Shown here: piece after piece, positions 42,169 to 50,562 of the stretch
Numbering within the stretch: the first letter of the stretch is position 1
Layout: each line of letters opens with the position of its first letter
Source: Streptomyces sp. NRRL WC-3626
GTDB taxonomy: Bacteria > Actinomycetota > Actinomycetes > Streptomycetales > Streptomycetaceae
Direction: 5' to 3'
Assembly (NCBI RefSeq): GCF_000718785.1
Contig: NZ_JOCA01000006.1
Coordinates: forward strand, 434,001-498,000
Length of the DNA: 64,000 bases
Translations under genes and position numbers: made by a program
Notes under the pieces: generated by a model
Seen by the model: only the letters and a program-made list of their open reading frames with translations
What the model was told of the DNA's origin: nothing
The model's database searches: none

Positions 42169-42609
42169 TCAGTACAGCCTTTCCTGCTTCAGCCGCACGC
42201 CGAAGACGGCGCAGTCGGGGACCGGGCCGTCACCGTCGTGCGGGAGCCAGAGGCGGGAGCAACGGCCCTGTGGGCAGAGGTGGACCACGGAGGCGGGCCG
42301 GGGGTCGTCCCCGCCGGGGAGCCTGCCGTTGTCCACCCCGCGGACGGCGCCGTAGATGCCGCGGCCCTCGTGGGCCAGGACCGTGCGGTGAATGGTGAGG
42401 ACGTCGTCGGCGACCGCCTCCTCGCCGTCGCGCAGACGCTCCGTCAGCCGGTTCAGGGACTCGGTGTCTCCGTACCGCCGCAGCCTGTCCCTCAGGTCGT
42501 CGAGCCGTTCGCAGACGTGTGCCAGACCGTCCCGGACCTGGTCACCGGACGGCCGTGTACGGCGGGCGGACGGGGAACGGCCGTCGCCGCGCAGGGGCGG
42601 AGTGCTCAC
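42169..42609 (-). CDS. Hypothetical protein, 146 residues, divergent from the CHAT gene
   Basis: Not recognised. The protein starts VSTPPLRGDGRSPSA (GTG at 42607-42609, AGGAGG upstream), has a helical middle (RDGLAHVCERLDDLRDRLRR, SLNRLTERLRDGEEAVADDV) and ends with a beta-like part carrying VHLCPQGRCSRLWLPHDGDG. The CxxxxC pair could bind a metal. The coiled-coil-prone middle suggests interaction with another protein. It ends one base before the membrane-protein gene and its start faces the CHAT gene across a 123-base shared promoter region that contains an 18-bp palindrome. Confidence 0.7.
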   Translation of the reverse strand: MSTPPLRGDGRSPSARRTRPSGDQVRDGLAHVCERLDDLRDRLRRYGDTESLNRLTERLRDGEEAVADDVLTIHRTVLAHEGRGIYGAVRGVDNGRLPGGDDPRPASVVHLCPQGRCSRLWLPHDGDGPVPDCAVFGVRLKQERLY

Positions 42610-42625
42610 GGCGCCTCCTGATATG

Positions 42626-42643
42626 GATCGGGCAATACCGATC
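42626..42643. promoter_or_regulatory. 18-bp palindrome between divergent genes, possible operator
   Basis: GATCGG (42626-42631), GCAATA, CCGATC (42638-42643) form a perfect inverted repeat with a 6-base centre in the 123-base intergenic region between the 146-residue gene and the CHAT gene. Its AT-containing centre and position fit an operator controlling both directions. Confidence 0.45.
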
Positions 42644-42732
42644 GGAATACCCAAAGCATCCTGTTTTCATGTGAGTTGAGGGATGGGCAGGGGAAGTGAT
42701 GAGTGTGGTGATCCGCGACGGGGAGGAGCATC

Positions 42733-45700
42733 ATGATCGAGGACGGCACGTCCGATGTGGCCGAAAGGCTGAGGGGGATCCTCACGAGCGGGGATCCGGC
42801 CGGAGCGCCGGGCCCGGAGGCTCTCGCGGACGCCGAGTGGCTGGAGGGCCGCCTCCGCGAACTCGACGGTGAAACGCTCGAGGCCTGTGCGGACGCGCTC
42901 CTGCCGTATTTCCTGAGGGGGGACGGGAACATCCCCGGGCCCTTGCTCCCCCTGCTGGCCGACGCGGCGGAGCCGGTGGCGCGGGAGTGGCTGGCACAGG
43001 CCGGGAGCACGAAGGACCCGGTCCTCCACGGGCGGGTGGCCGATGTGTGGCAGCGCGTCGTGGCGGCCACCGGCGCCGGCCATCCGCGGTGTCCGGAGCG
43101 TCGTGTGCTCCTGGCCCTGGCCCGGTGGGGGCTCTACGGCGCCACGCGGTCGGGCGATGCGCTGGACGGCAGTGTGGAGGCCGCCCGGCAGGCGTTGGAG
43201 GTGCTGCCGGAACCGGGGGAAGGACGAGCGGCGATGCTGTCCCTCCTGCGCATGGCGCTGTGGGACCGCCACCGTTCGGCGAGGGGCGCCGGGGGGCAGT
43301 GGGCCGCCGGGTCCCGCGCGGACCTCGACGAGGTGATCGAGACGGGACGGCAGGTCCTGGACCTCGCCGACGCCCTGGATGCCTCCTCCGCCCATGTCCG
43401 GGCGCTGCTGGCGGATCAGTGGGAAGTGCTGCGGACGCGTTACGGCGCGACCGGGACCGCGGCGGACCTGGCCGAACTGACGGCCGTGGCCCGGCGGCTG
43501 GCCGAACTGACCGCCCCCGGCACCCCGGAACACGCCGATCGGCTGGCGGACCTCGGGGTCTGCCTGCGCATCCGCCTCCTGCGCACCGGGGAGCCCGGCG
43601 TGCTGGACGAATCCATCGAGGTCGACCGCCGGGCCGCCCGGTCCACCGCGGACGGGAGCCCGCGACGGGCCCACCGGTTCTCCTATCTCGGCATCTCGTT
43701 GTTCACCCGCTTCGAGAACGGGGGCGAGGTGCGTGACCTCGAGGAGGCGGTGGACGCGAGCCGGACCGCCCTGGCCGCGCTGCCCGCCGCGCACGCGGAG
43801 CGCCCCGTCTTCCGGGAGAACCTGCTGGTCGCCCTGCGGGCGCGCTCCGCACGGTCGTCCGGCACGGCCGACCACGACGAGATCATCGGCCTCCTGCGGC
43901 AGGGGGCGGACGAGGAGAGCGCGGGACCCGGCCGGACGCACGCCGCCCGCGCCGGGGAAACACACGGGCAGTTGGCGGAGCTCCTCCTGGCGCGTCATCT
44001 CCGTACCGGCGCGGTCGACGACCTCGCCCGCTCGATTACCGACGGCCGTGAGGCGCTCCGGTGGCTTCCCGGGGACCACGCCGGCCGCCCGGTCGCGGCG
44101 CACGTCCTGGCCCGGGCGCTGACCGCCCAAGCCTGGCTCTCCGGGGAACTGGTCCTTCTCGACGAGGCCGTCGGGATCTACCGGCACCTCTCCGGACTGC
44201 CCACCGCCACCGACGGTTTCCGCCGGACGGCCCAGGCGTCGCTGGCGGCGGTCCTGTGGACCCGCCACGACTGGACCGGCGACCGGGCGGACCTCGACGA
44301 GGCCGTCACCCTGTGGGAGGAGGTCACCCGGGAGCGGATACGGCCGGTCGTCGGGGACGAACTCTTCGCCGAGTGGCTGTCCGCCTTCGCCGAACCCCTG
44401 CGCAAGCGCTTCGAGCGATACGGCGCCGACACGGACCTGACCAGGGCGATCGCCCTGGACGAACGCGCGCTGGACATCATGCCCGCCGGGAGCACGCGGC
44501 GCCCCGGCGTCCTGGTCTCCCTCGGCGCCTCCCTGCGGGCGCGTTTCGAGCGTACGGGGCGGACCGCCGACCTGGACCGGGCGCTCGCCCTCGGCCGGGA
44601 AGGTGTACGGGACTCCACACCGGCCGGGCCGTCCGACCGCGCCGGTGCTCTGGGGGAACTCGGCATCACCCACCAGGTCAGGTTCCGCCGGTTCGGCGAC
44701 CTGGGGGATCTCGACGCGAGCGTCGAGCGGCTGCGGGCCGCCCTCGCGGCCGACGAGGACGCCCCGCGGCGCAGACCCCTCCTGTTCTCCGCCCTCTCTA
44801 CAGCCCTGAGCACCCGCTACGCCCACACAGGGTCGACGGCGGACCTGGACGACGCCATCGACGCCGGACACCGGGCGGTGCGGGCACTGCCGGAAGGCCA
44901 CCCCAGCCGCGGCATCCGGCTGAGCCATCTGGGCGTCGCCCTGCAGGAGCACTCCGAGCGCCACGACCGGGTCGCCGGGCTGGAGGCGGCCGTGGCCCTG
45001 CAGCGGCAGGCCGTCGAGGAACTGACCGAAGGGCATCCCGGCGCGCCGGGAGTGCTCTCCAACCACGGCACCGCCCTGCTGGCGCTCCACCAGCGCACCG
45101 GGGCGGTCGCCGACCTGGACGAAGCCGTCACGGTCTACCGGCGTTCACTGGACCGGGCACCGGAGGACGACCCCGGGCGGGCGGGCACGCTCTCCAACCT
45201 GGGCGGAGCCCTGCGTGCCCGGTACGCCCTGACCGCCGTCCCGCGGGACCTGGACGACGCGGTCTCCGTGCAGCGAGAGGCGCTCGCTCTGACCCCCGAG
45301 AACCACTACGAGCGCGTGACCCGTCTGCACAACCTCGCCCACCCGCTGCTCGAACGCCACGCGCGCACCCGCGATCCGCGGGATCTGGGTGAGGCCGTCG
45401 GCCTGTTCGTGGACATGGTGTCCTTGCGGACCGCCCCCGCGGCGGTCCGGATACGCGCCGCGTGGACGGCGGCCGCGATGACGTCCCGCTGGAGCAGGCG
45501 CCACGCCGCGCGTCTCCTGGAGGCCGCGGTGCGGCTGCTGCCCGAGGTGGCACCCCGACGCCTGGACCGCGACGACCAGCAGCACGGACTCGGGCAGTTC
45601 GCCGGGCTGGCCGCCGACGCCGCGGCGCTTGTGCTGGGCGGACCGGGCAGCGACCTCATGGCCTCCCTGGGCGTCGGGAACGGAGAACCGGCCCTGATCA

Positions 45701-47274
45701 CCTTCGCCGGTCGCAGTCCCCTGATCCTGGCGGGAACGGACGGGAGCGACGAGGGCGAGGGCACCGACGGGCAACGACGCGCGGCCCGGGCACTGGGGCT
45801 CCTGGAACTCGGCCGGGGTGTTCTCCTGGGCCAGGCCCTCGACACCCGGGACGACGCCCTGACCCTGCTGTACGCCCGCAAGCGCGGACTGGCCAGGAGG
45901 TACGTGGCGCTGCGCGGCGCCCTCGGGCGCGAGCCCATACGGCGCGAGGGCCCCACCGGGCTGTTCGCCGGCCCCGTGCGCCACGAACCGCCGCGCCGCG
46001 AAGAGGCGGCCGCGGCCTCCCCCGACCGGCAGGAACTGGCGCGGGCGTTCGCGGCGGTCCAGGACCGGATCCGTGCTCTCGGAGGGGAATTCGAGCGGTT
46101 CGGACTGCCCCCTACCGAGGAGCGGTTGAGGGACGCGGCCCGTCACGGACCGGTGGTGATCGTGAACGTCAGCCGGTTCGGCAGCCACGCGCTGCTGTTG
46201 ACCGGCGGCGACGTCAGGAGCCTGCCGCTGACCGGGCTGACGCCCGAGGCGGTCACCGACCGGGCCACGGCCTTCCACCAGGCCCTGAGCGATGTCGGCG
46301 ATCCGGACCACCCGGATCCGGTCGCGGCGCAGGCGGTGCTGCACCGGACCCTGGAGTGGCTGTGGGACACCGTGGCCGAACCCGTGCTCGACGACCTCGG
46401 GATCATCGGGGGATCCGGTGACGTCCCGCCGCCGGCCGGCGAACTGCCGCGCGTCTGGTGGGTACCCGGTGGAGCCCTTAGCCGGCTGCCGCTGCACGCG
46501 GCGGGACATCACCGGGACCGGGCGGACGGCACGACGCCGCGCACCGTGATGGACCGGACCGTCAGTTCCTACACACCGACCGTGCGGGCACTGCACCACG
46601 CGCTCGGGCGAGCCGAAGCGCCGCCCGTCCCCGAGCCGCGCACGCTCGTCGTCGCGGTGCCGGGGCAGCCGGGACCGCGGTATCTGTCCACCGCGGACGA
46701 CGAGGCCGCCCTGGTGGCGGAGCACGCGCCGGGGACCACGCTGCTGACCGGCCGGGACGCACCGGCCGGCGAACCCGCGGCTCTCCCCACCGTGGCCAAC
46801 GTCCTGCGCCGGCTGCCCGAGGCCACGGTCGCGCACTTCGCCTGTCACGGCCTGACCGATTCCCGCAATCCCTCGCACAGCCACCTCGTGCTGCGGGAGG
46901 ACCCTCCGGGCACGTCCGGCGCGTTCACCGTCGCGGACCTTGCCGCCGTCGACCTCTCCCGCGCGCGCCTGGCCTACCTTTCCGCGTGCCGGACCGCCGT
47001 CGTCGACATCGCCGGACTCCAGGACGAGTCGATCCATCTGACCTCGGCTTTCCTCATAGCGGGCTTCCCGCACGTGATCGGGACGCTCTGGCAGGTCCAG
47101 GACGACGTCGCGTACGACATGGCGGACACCTTCTACCGGGAGCTACGGGTCCGGACGGCGTCCGGCCTCGCGCTCCCCGAGTCCGCACGCGCTCTGCGTG
47201 CCGCCGCCGTGGCGGCGCGGGACTCCCTGCAGGCCCCCTCCCTGTGGGCGGCGCACATCCACACGGGAGCCTGA
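42733..47274 (+). CDS. TPR-rich protein with C-terminal CHAT (caspase-like) protease domain
   Basis: A 1,513-residue protein. Residues about 110-900 are tetratricopeptide-like repeats with the recurrent pattern G-x-x-ADLDEAV-x2-x-RRAL-x-x-(L/T)PEG...RA-x-x-LS-x-LG-x-AL-x-x-R(Y/F). Residues about 1,190-1,513 are a CHAT domain with catalytic H1372 (VAHFACHGLT) and C1419 (AYLSACRTA), followed by AFLIAGFPHVIGTLWQVQDD. CHAT proteins are caspase/separase relatives; known bacterial examples are activated by partner proteins and trigger cell death or cleave specific targets. ATG at 42733 follows GGAGGAG. Its target and trigger are unknown; three divergent genes of unknown function are the natural candidates. 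Confidence 0.9.
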   Translation: MIEDGTSDVAERLRGILTSGDPAGAPGPEALADAEWLEGRLRELDGETLEACADALLPYFLRGDGNIPGPLLPLLADAAEPVAREWLAQAGSTKDPVLHGRVADVWQRVVAATGAGHPRCPERRVLLALARWGLYGATRSGDALDGSVEAARQALEVLPEPGEGRAAMLSLLRMALWDRHRSARGAGGQWAAGSRADLDEVIETGRQVLDLADALDASSAHVRALLADQWEVLRTRYGATGTAADLAELTAVARRLAELTAPGTPEHADRLADLGVCLRIRLLRTGEPGVLDESIEVDRRAARSTADGSPRRAHRFSYLGISLFTRFENGGEVRDLEEAVDASRTALAALPAAHAERPVFRENLLVALRARSARSSGTADHDEIIGLLRQGADEESAGPGRTHAARAGETHGQLAELLLARHLRTGAVDDLARSITDGREALRWLPGDHAGRPVAAHVLARALTAQAWLSGELVLLDEAVGIYRHLSGLPTATDGFRRTAQASLAAVLWTRHDWTGDRADLDEAVTLWEEVTRERIRPVVGDELFAEWLSAFAEPLRKRFERYGADTDLTRAIALDERALDIMPAGSTRRPGVLVSLGASLRARFERTGRTADLDRALALGREGVRDSTPAGPSDRAGALGELGITHQVRFRRFGDLGDLDASVERLRAALAADEDAPRRRPLLFSALSTALSTRYAHTGSTADLDDAIDAGHRAVRALPEGHPSRGIRLSHLGVALQEHSERHDRVAGLEAAVALQRQAVEELTEGHPGAPGVLSNHGTALLALHQRTGAVADLDEAVTVYRRSLDRAPEDDPGRAGTLSNLGGALRARYALTAVPRDLDDAVSVQREALALTPENHYERVTRLHNLAHPLLERHARTRDPRDLGEAVGLFVDMVSLRTAPAAVRIRAAWTAAAMTSRWSRRHAARLLEAAVRLLPEVAPRRLDRDDQQHGLGQFAGLAADAAALVLGGPGSDLMASLGVGNGEPALITFAGRSPLILAGTDGSDEGEGTDGQRRAARALGLLELGRGVLLGQALDTRDDALTLLYARKRGLARRYVALRGALGREPIRREGPTGLFAGPVRHEPPRREEAAAASPDRQELARAFAAVQDRIRALGGEFERFGLPPTEERLRDAARHGPVVIVNVSRFGSHALLLTGGDVRSLPLTGLTPEAVTDRATAFHQALSDVGDPDHPDPVAAQAVLHRTLEWLWDTVAEPVLDDLGIIGGSGDVPPPAGELPRVWWVPGGALSRLPLHAAGHHRDRADGTTPRTVMDRTVSSYTPTVRALHHALGRAEAPPVPEPRTLVVAVPGQPGPRYLSTADDEAALVAEHAPGTTLLTGRDAPAGEPAALPTVANVLRRLPEATVAHFACHGLTDSRNPSHSHLVLREDPPGTSGAFTVADLAAVDLSRARLAYLSACRTAVVDIAGLQDESIHLTSAFLIAGFPHVIGTLWQVQDDVAYDMADTFYRELRVRTASGLALPESARALRAAAVAARDSLQAPSLWAAHIHTGA

Positions 47275-47310
47275 GCCCGGCCTGCCGGGGCGCTGTCCGC
47301 ATTCATGCCG

Positions 47311-47381
47311 TTGCCCACGGCGACCCGGATGGCTAGCCTGTGTGTTCGCCATTCCGATCGCCTGTTGAAATCTCGAACGAC
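47311..47381 (+). promoter_or_regulatory. IclR-gene promoter with shared arabinan-regulon element (site C)
   Basis: TTGCCC (47311-47316), 17-base spacer, TAGCCT (47334-47339), then an element at 47342-47381 starting GTGTTCG and ending CTCGAACGAC. Without gaps it shares GTTCG, TT, CG, CG, T, G, AT and CGAACG at the same positions as the elements at 53643-53680 and 62255-62292. It would overlap the transcription start, consistent with repressor binding and autoregulation. Confidence 0.65.
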
Positions 47382-47418
47382 CGCAGGCGCCTGAGACACA
47401 TTAGGGAGGGGGCCGGTC

Positions 47419-48192
47419 GTGGGACGCCTCGTACCAGCCGTGACCCGGGCTCTCGACATTCTCGAGCTCTTCCTCGACGGGGACGGCACGCTCTCCGCCC
47501 CCGACATCGTGCGCCGGCTCCAGCTGCCGCGCACCACCGTGCACGAGCTGGTGACCACGCTCGCCGCCCGGAAGTACATCGTCCCGGTGGCGGGCCAGCC
47601 CGGCCGCTACCGGCTCGGCGTACGCCCGTACCAGCTCGGCGCCCGCTACGCCGAACACCTCGACCTCGCCGCCGAGGGCCAGCAGGTCGCCCGCTCGGTC
47701 GCCGAGACCTGCGACGAGACGGTGCACGTGGCGATACTGGAGGACACCGACGTCATCTACATCGCCAAGGTGGACTCCACCCACGCGGTGCGGATGGTGT
47801 CGGCGGCCGGCCGCAGACTGCCCGCCCACTGCACCTCCGTCGGCAAGATGCTCCTGGCCTCCCTTCCCGAGCACGAACTCACCGCGCGCATCCCCGGCGA
47901 CGCCGAGCTGGAAGCGATGACCCCCAACAGCATCACCGACGTGGCCGCCCTGCGCGAGACCCTTGCGGAGATCCGCGCCCGGGGCGTCGCCGTGGAGAGC
48001 CGCGAGTCCAATCCGGACGTGTCCTGCGTCGCCGCCCCGGTGCGCGACCGCACGGGGCAGGTGGTGGCCGCGCTGTCCATCTCCGTACCGATGATCCGCT
48101 GGAGCGACGAGCGGCTGGGCGAGCTGGAGCAACTGGCCGTCAAGGGCGCCGCCGAACTGTCCGAGCGGCTGGGCCACAGGAGCGTGGCATGA
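47419..48192 (+). CDS. IclR-family transcriptional regulator
   Basis: A 257-residue regulator. The N-terminal winged helix is VTRALDILELFLDGDGTLSA, PDIVRRLQLPRTTVHELVTT; the C-terminal GAF-like effector domain includes CDETVHVAILEDTDVIYIAK, RRLPAHCTSVGKMLLASL, ESRESNPDVSCVAAPVRDRT and VVAALSISVP, the usual IclR ligand pocket. GTG at 47419 follows AGGGAGGGGG. The gene overlaps the SMP-30 gene by four bases. The promoter carries the same element as the arabinan importer and arabinanase promoters, so it is the best candidate for the regulon repressor; the effector is probably a sugar or sugar acid. Confidence 0.92.
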   Translation: MGRLVPAVTRALDILELFLDGDGTLSAPDIVRRLQLPRTTVHELVTTLAARKYIVPVAGQPGRYRLGVRPYQLGARYAEHLDLAAEGQQVARSVAETCDETVHVAILEDTDVIYIAKVDSTHAVRMVSAAGRRLPAHCTSVGKMLLASLPEHELTARIPGDAELEAMTPNSITDVAALRETLAEIRARGVAVESRESNPDVSCVAAPVRDRTGQVVAALSISVPMIRWSDERLGELEQLAVKGAAELSERLGHRSVA

Positions 48193-49043
48193 CACACACC
48201 TTCGACGTCGCCGTCCGCGCGGAGGCGGCCCTCGGCGAGGGCCCCACCTGGGACCCGGCCACCGGCCGCCTGCTGTGGATCGACATCCTCGGCTCCCGCG
48301 TCCACACCTACGACCCCGCCACCGGCCGGCGCACCGTGCTCCGCACCGACCAGCACGTGGGCGCGGTCAAGCCCCGCGCGGGCGGCGGACTCGTCCTCAA
48401 CCTGCGGGACGGCGTCGGGCTGCTCGACCCGGACGGCACCTTCCGCTGGCTGCACCGGGAGGTCGTTCCCGGCCGCCGCGCGAACGACGCGGCGGTCGCG
48501 CCGGACGGGAGCCTGTTCGCGGGCACGATGCGGTACGACGAGGCGCCCGGCGGGGGCACGCTGTCCCGTGTCGCGGGGGACGGCGCGGTGCATGTCCTGC
48601 TGGACGACGTGGCCGTCAGCAACGGGACGGGCTGGAGTCCGGACGGGCGGCTGATGTACTACATCGACTCGCCGACCCGCCGTATCGACGTCTTCGACGT
48701 GGGGGCGGCGGACGGCCGTATCACGAACCGGCGTTCGTTCGCCGCGATCGAGGAGGGGGCGGGGTTTCCCGACGGGCTGTGCGTCGACGCGGACGGCTGT
48801 GTGTGGGTGGCGCTGTGGGACGGTGGCGCGGTGCGCCGGTACACCCCGGCCGGGGAGCTGGAGCGGGTCGTGCCGCTGCCGGTTCCGTTGGTCACGGCGT
48901 GTGCGTTCGGGGGGCCGGATCTGACGGATCTGTACATCACCACGGCTCGCGTGGGCCTCGAGTCCCCGCATCCCCTTTCGGGGTCCCTGCTGGTGGTCCG
49001 GGGCGCCGGCAAGGGTGTGGCCCAGCCTTCGTTCCGGGGCTGA
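48189..49043 (+). CDS. SMP-30/gluconolactonase-family lactonase
   Basis: A 284-residue six-bladed beta-propeller. Metal and active-site signatures: ALGEGPTWDPATGRLLWIDI (E of LGEGP), GRRANDAAVAPDGSLFAGTM (N-D), VAVSNGTGWSPDGRLMYYID (S-N-G) and GFPDGLCVDADGCVWVALWD (PDG-x-x-x-D) are all present, so a divalent-metal lactonase is expected. Such enzymes open sugar lactones formed by sugar dehydrogenases. Coupled to the IclR gene by ATGA overlap. The shared promoter element with arabinan genes suggests an L-arabinono- or related lactone as substrate, an inference only. It ends at the second copy of the 84-bp repeat. Confidence 0.88.
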   Translation: MTHTFDVAVRAEAALGEGPTWDPATGRLLWIDILGSRVHTYDPATGRRTVLRTDQHVGAVKPRAGGGLVLNLRDGVGLLDPDGTFRWLHREVVPGRRANDAAVAPDGSLFAGTMRYDEAPGGGTLSRVAGDGAVHVLLDDVAVSNGTGWSPDGRLMYYIDSPTRRIDVFDVGAADGRITNRRSFAAIEEGAGFPDGLCVDADGCVWVALWDGGAVRRYTPAGELERVVPLPVPLVTACAFGGPDLTDLYITTARVGLESPHPLSGSLLVVRGAGKGVAQPSFRG

Positions 49044-49044
49044 C

Positions 49045-49128
49045 TTTCGCCCCCGCCGCCCCTTCCCGTTCCCGTCCCCCGGGGGCGCTGCCCCCGGACC
49101 CCCGCTCCTCAAACGCCGGAGGGGCTGA
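49045..49128 (+). repeat. 84-bp dispersed repeat, copy 2
   Basis: Matches 13210-13293 at 83 of 84 positions and likewise begins two bases after a stop codon (lactonase gene) and lies between convergent genes. Such exact similarity over 35 kb implies recent copying or gene conversion. Confidence 0.85.
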
Positions 49129-49144
49129 CACATGGCCCCTCCGG
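49116..49144. terminator. Hairpin terminator between convergent lactonase and monooxygenase genes
   Basis: CCGGAGGGGC (49116-49125), loop TGACACATG, GCCCCTCCGG (49135-49144) is a perfect 10-bp stem; its left arm is the end of the 84-bp repeat, its right arm is local sequence, as at 13279-13310. Confidence 0.7.
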
Positions 49145-49158
49145 AGGGAACTGCCGGT

Positions 49159-50562
49159 TCACACCCCCGTGCGGTCCAGGCGCCGCAGGACCTCGCGTTC
49201 GCCCTCCGTCAGCGGGGGGTCGGCCGACGGGGGGAGGGGGGAGCCCGCCGCGGCCGCCACCAGCGCCGTCGGGTGGAACACGCGGGCCGGCGACGCGCGC
49301 AGACTGCTGATCGACCAGATCACCGACGCCGCCGCGTACGACCCCGTCGCCACGCGGGTCAGCCGACGGGTGTAGGCCGTCAGCGCGCGGTCGGCGAGGG
49401 GCGGCGGGGCGGCGCCCCGGGTGCCCGGGTAGCGGGCGTCCTGGCTCACCGCCAGGGTCCACGCCGGGTCCGCCGCCCGCGCGGCGGACCGGACCACCCG
49501 GCGGCCCAGTCCCGGCGCGCCCGGGCCGCCCCGCGCCAGTTCCCGGCTGAGGGCCCGCGCTCCGAACGCCGCCACCGACATCCCGTGGCCGTACGCCGGG
49601 TTGAACGTGGCGAGCGCGTCGCCGAGGACGGTGAAGCCCTCCGGCCAGTGCGGCAGGCGTTCCAGACGGCGGCGTACGTTGCTGGTCGAGCGGCTCAGAT
49701 GGACGTCGGAGAGGGGTTCGGCGCCGGAGATCAGGCGGCCGACGATCGGGTCCGGGAGGCCGAGGGTGTAGCGCAGGAAGCCGTCCGGGTCCGCCGGGGG
49801 TTCGCCGCCGCGGGACCCGCCGCAGCTGACCAGCCAGCGGCCGCCCTCGATCGGCATGACCATCGCGCTGCGGGCCGGGCGGGACAGGTACGGGTTGGCC
49901 TGCACGATCGTCAGGGGGAACCGTTCGGCACCGGGCGGGACCCGGTACAGGCGTGACGCGTTGACCAGGCCCGAGTCGACCGCCTGCTCCTGGACGCCGG
50001 TCAGTCCGAGACCGTTCAGCCAGCCGGTGACCCGCGTTCCGCGGCCGCTGGCGTCGACGACCAGGTCCGCGTCGAGGTCCGTGTCGCCGCCGGGCGTCGC
50101 CACGCGTACCCCGCGCACCCGCGCCGCCGTGCCCGTCAGGCCCACCACCGTCGCCCTGCGGATCTCCAGCGGCACCTGTTCCCGTACGGCCGTACGCACC
50201 ACCCAGTCCAGCAGCGCCCGGCTGCAGGTGAACATCGCCGGGCCCTCGCGCCGCCACCGCCGCAGCCAGCCCTCGGACGTGAGCGCCAGCATGCCCGAGG
50301 TGAGCGGGATCTCGTGCGCCCCGGCGGCCAGCAGCCGGGCCCGCAGTCCGGCGCCCGGCAGCAGTTCCTCCATGGCGTCCATGCCGCCCGCCATCAGCAG
50401 ATGCGCGTGCCGCCCCTGCGGAAGTCCCTTGCGGTGCTCGGGGCCGTCCGGCAGTTCGTCGCGGTCCAGGACGATCACCTCGTCCACTCCCGCGCGGGAC
50501 AGCACCGCCGCGGCCAGCAGACCCGCCAGACCGGCACCGATGACGACAGCTCTACGCGACAT
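49159..50562 (-). CDS. FAD-dependent monooxygenase/oxidoreductase
   Basis: A 467-residue flavoprotein of the PHBH/halogenase-like group. N-terminal FAD fold AVVIGAGLAGLLAAAVLSRA, then GLPQGRHAHLLMAGGMDAME, where the H-L pair is typical of such enzymes; the second FAD motif is VLGDALATFNPAYGHGMSVA (G-D-A...P-x-x-G-x-G). The substrate pocket is not identifiable. It is the last gene of a tightly packed set (ImmA-like, two membrane proteins, this enzyme), overlapping the preceding gene by 11 bases. Similar FAD enzymes, or P450s, accompany MAB_1171c-type genes in other Streptomyces. Whether it makes a signal or modifies lipid is unknown. Confidence 0.85.
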   Translation of the reverse strand: MSRRAVVIGAGLAGLLAAAVLSRAGVDEVIVLDRDELPDGPEHRKGLPQGRHAHLLMAGGMDAMEELLPGAGLRARLLAAGAHEIPLTSGMLALTSEGWLRRWRREGPAMFTCSRALLDWVVRTAVREQVPLEIRRATVVGLTGTAARVRGVRVATPGGDTDLDADLVVDASGRGTRVTGWLNGLGLTGVQEQAVDSGLVNASRLYRVPPGAERFPLTIVQANPYLSRPARSAMVMPIEGGRWLVSCGGSRGGEPPADPDGFLRYTLGLPDPIVGRLISGAEPLSDVHLSRSTSNVRRRLERLPHWPEGFTVLGDALATFNPAYGHGMSVAAFGARALSRELARGGPGAPGLGRRVVRSAARAADPAWTLAVSQDARYPGTRGAAPPPLADRALTAYTRRLTRVATGSYAAASVIWSISSLRASPARVFHPTALVAAAAGSPLPPSADPPLTEGEREVLRRLDRTGV

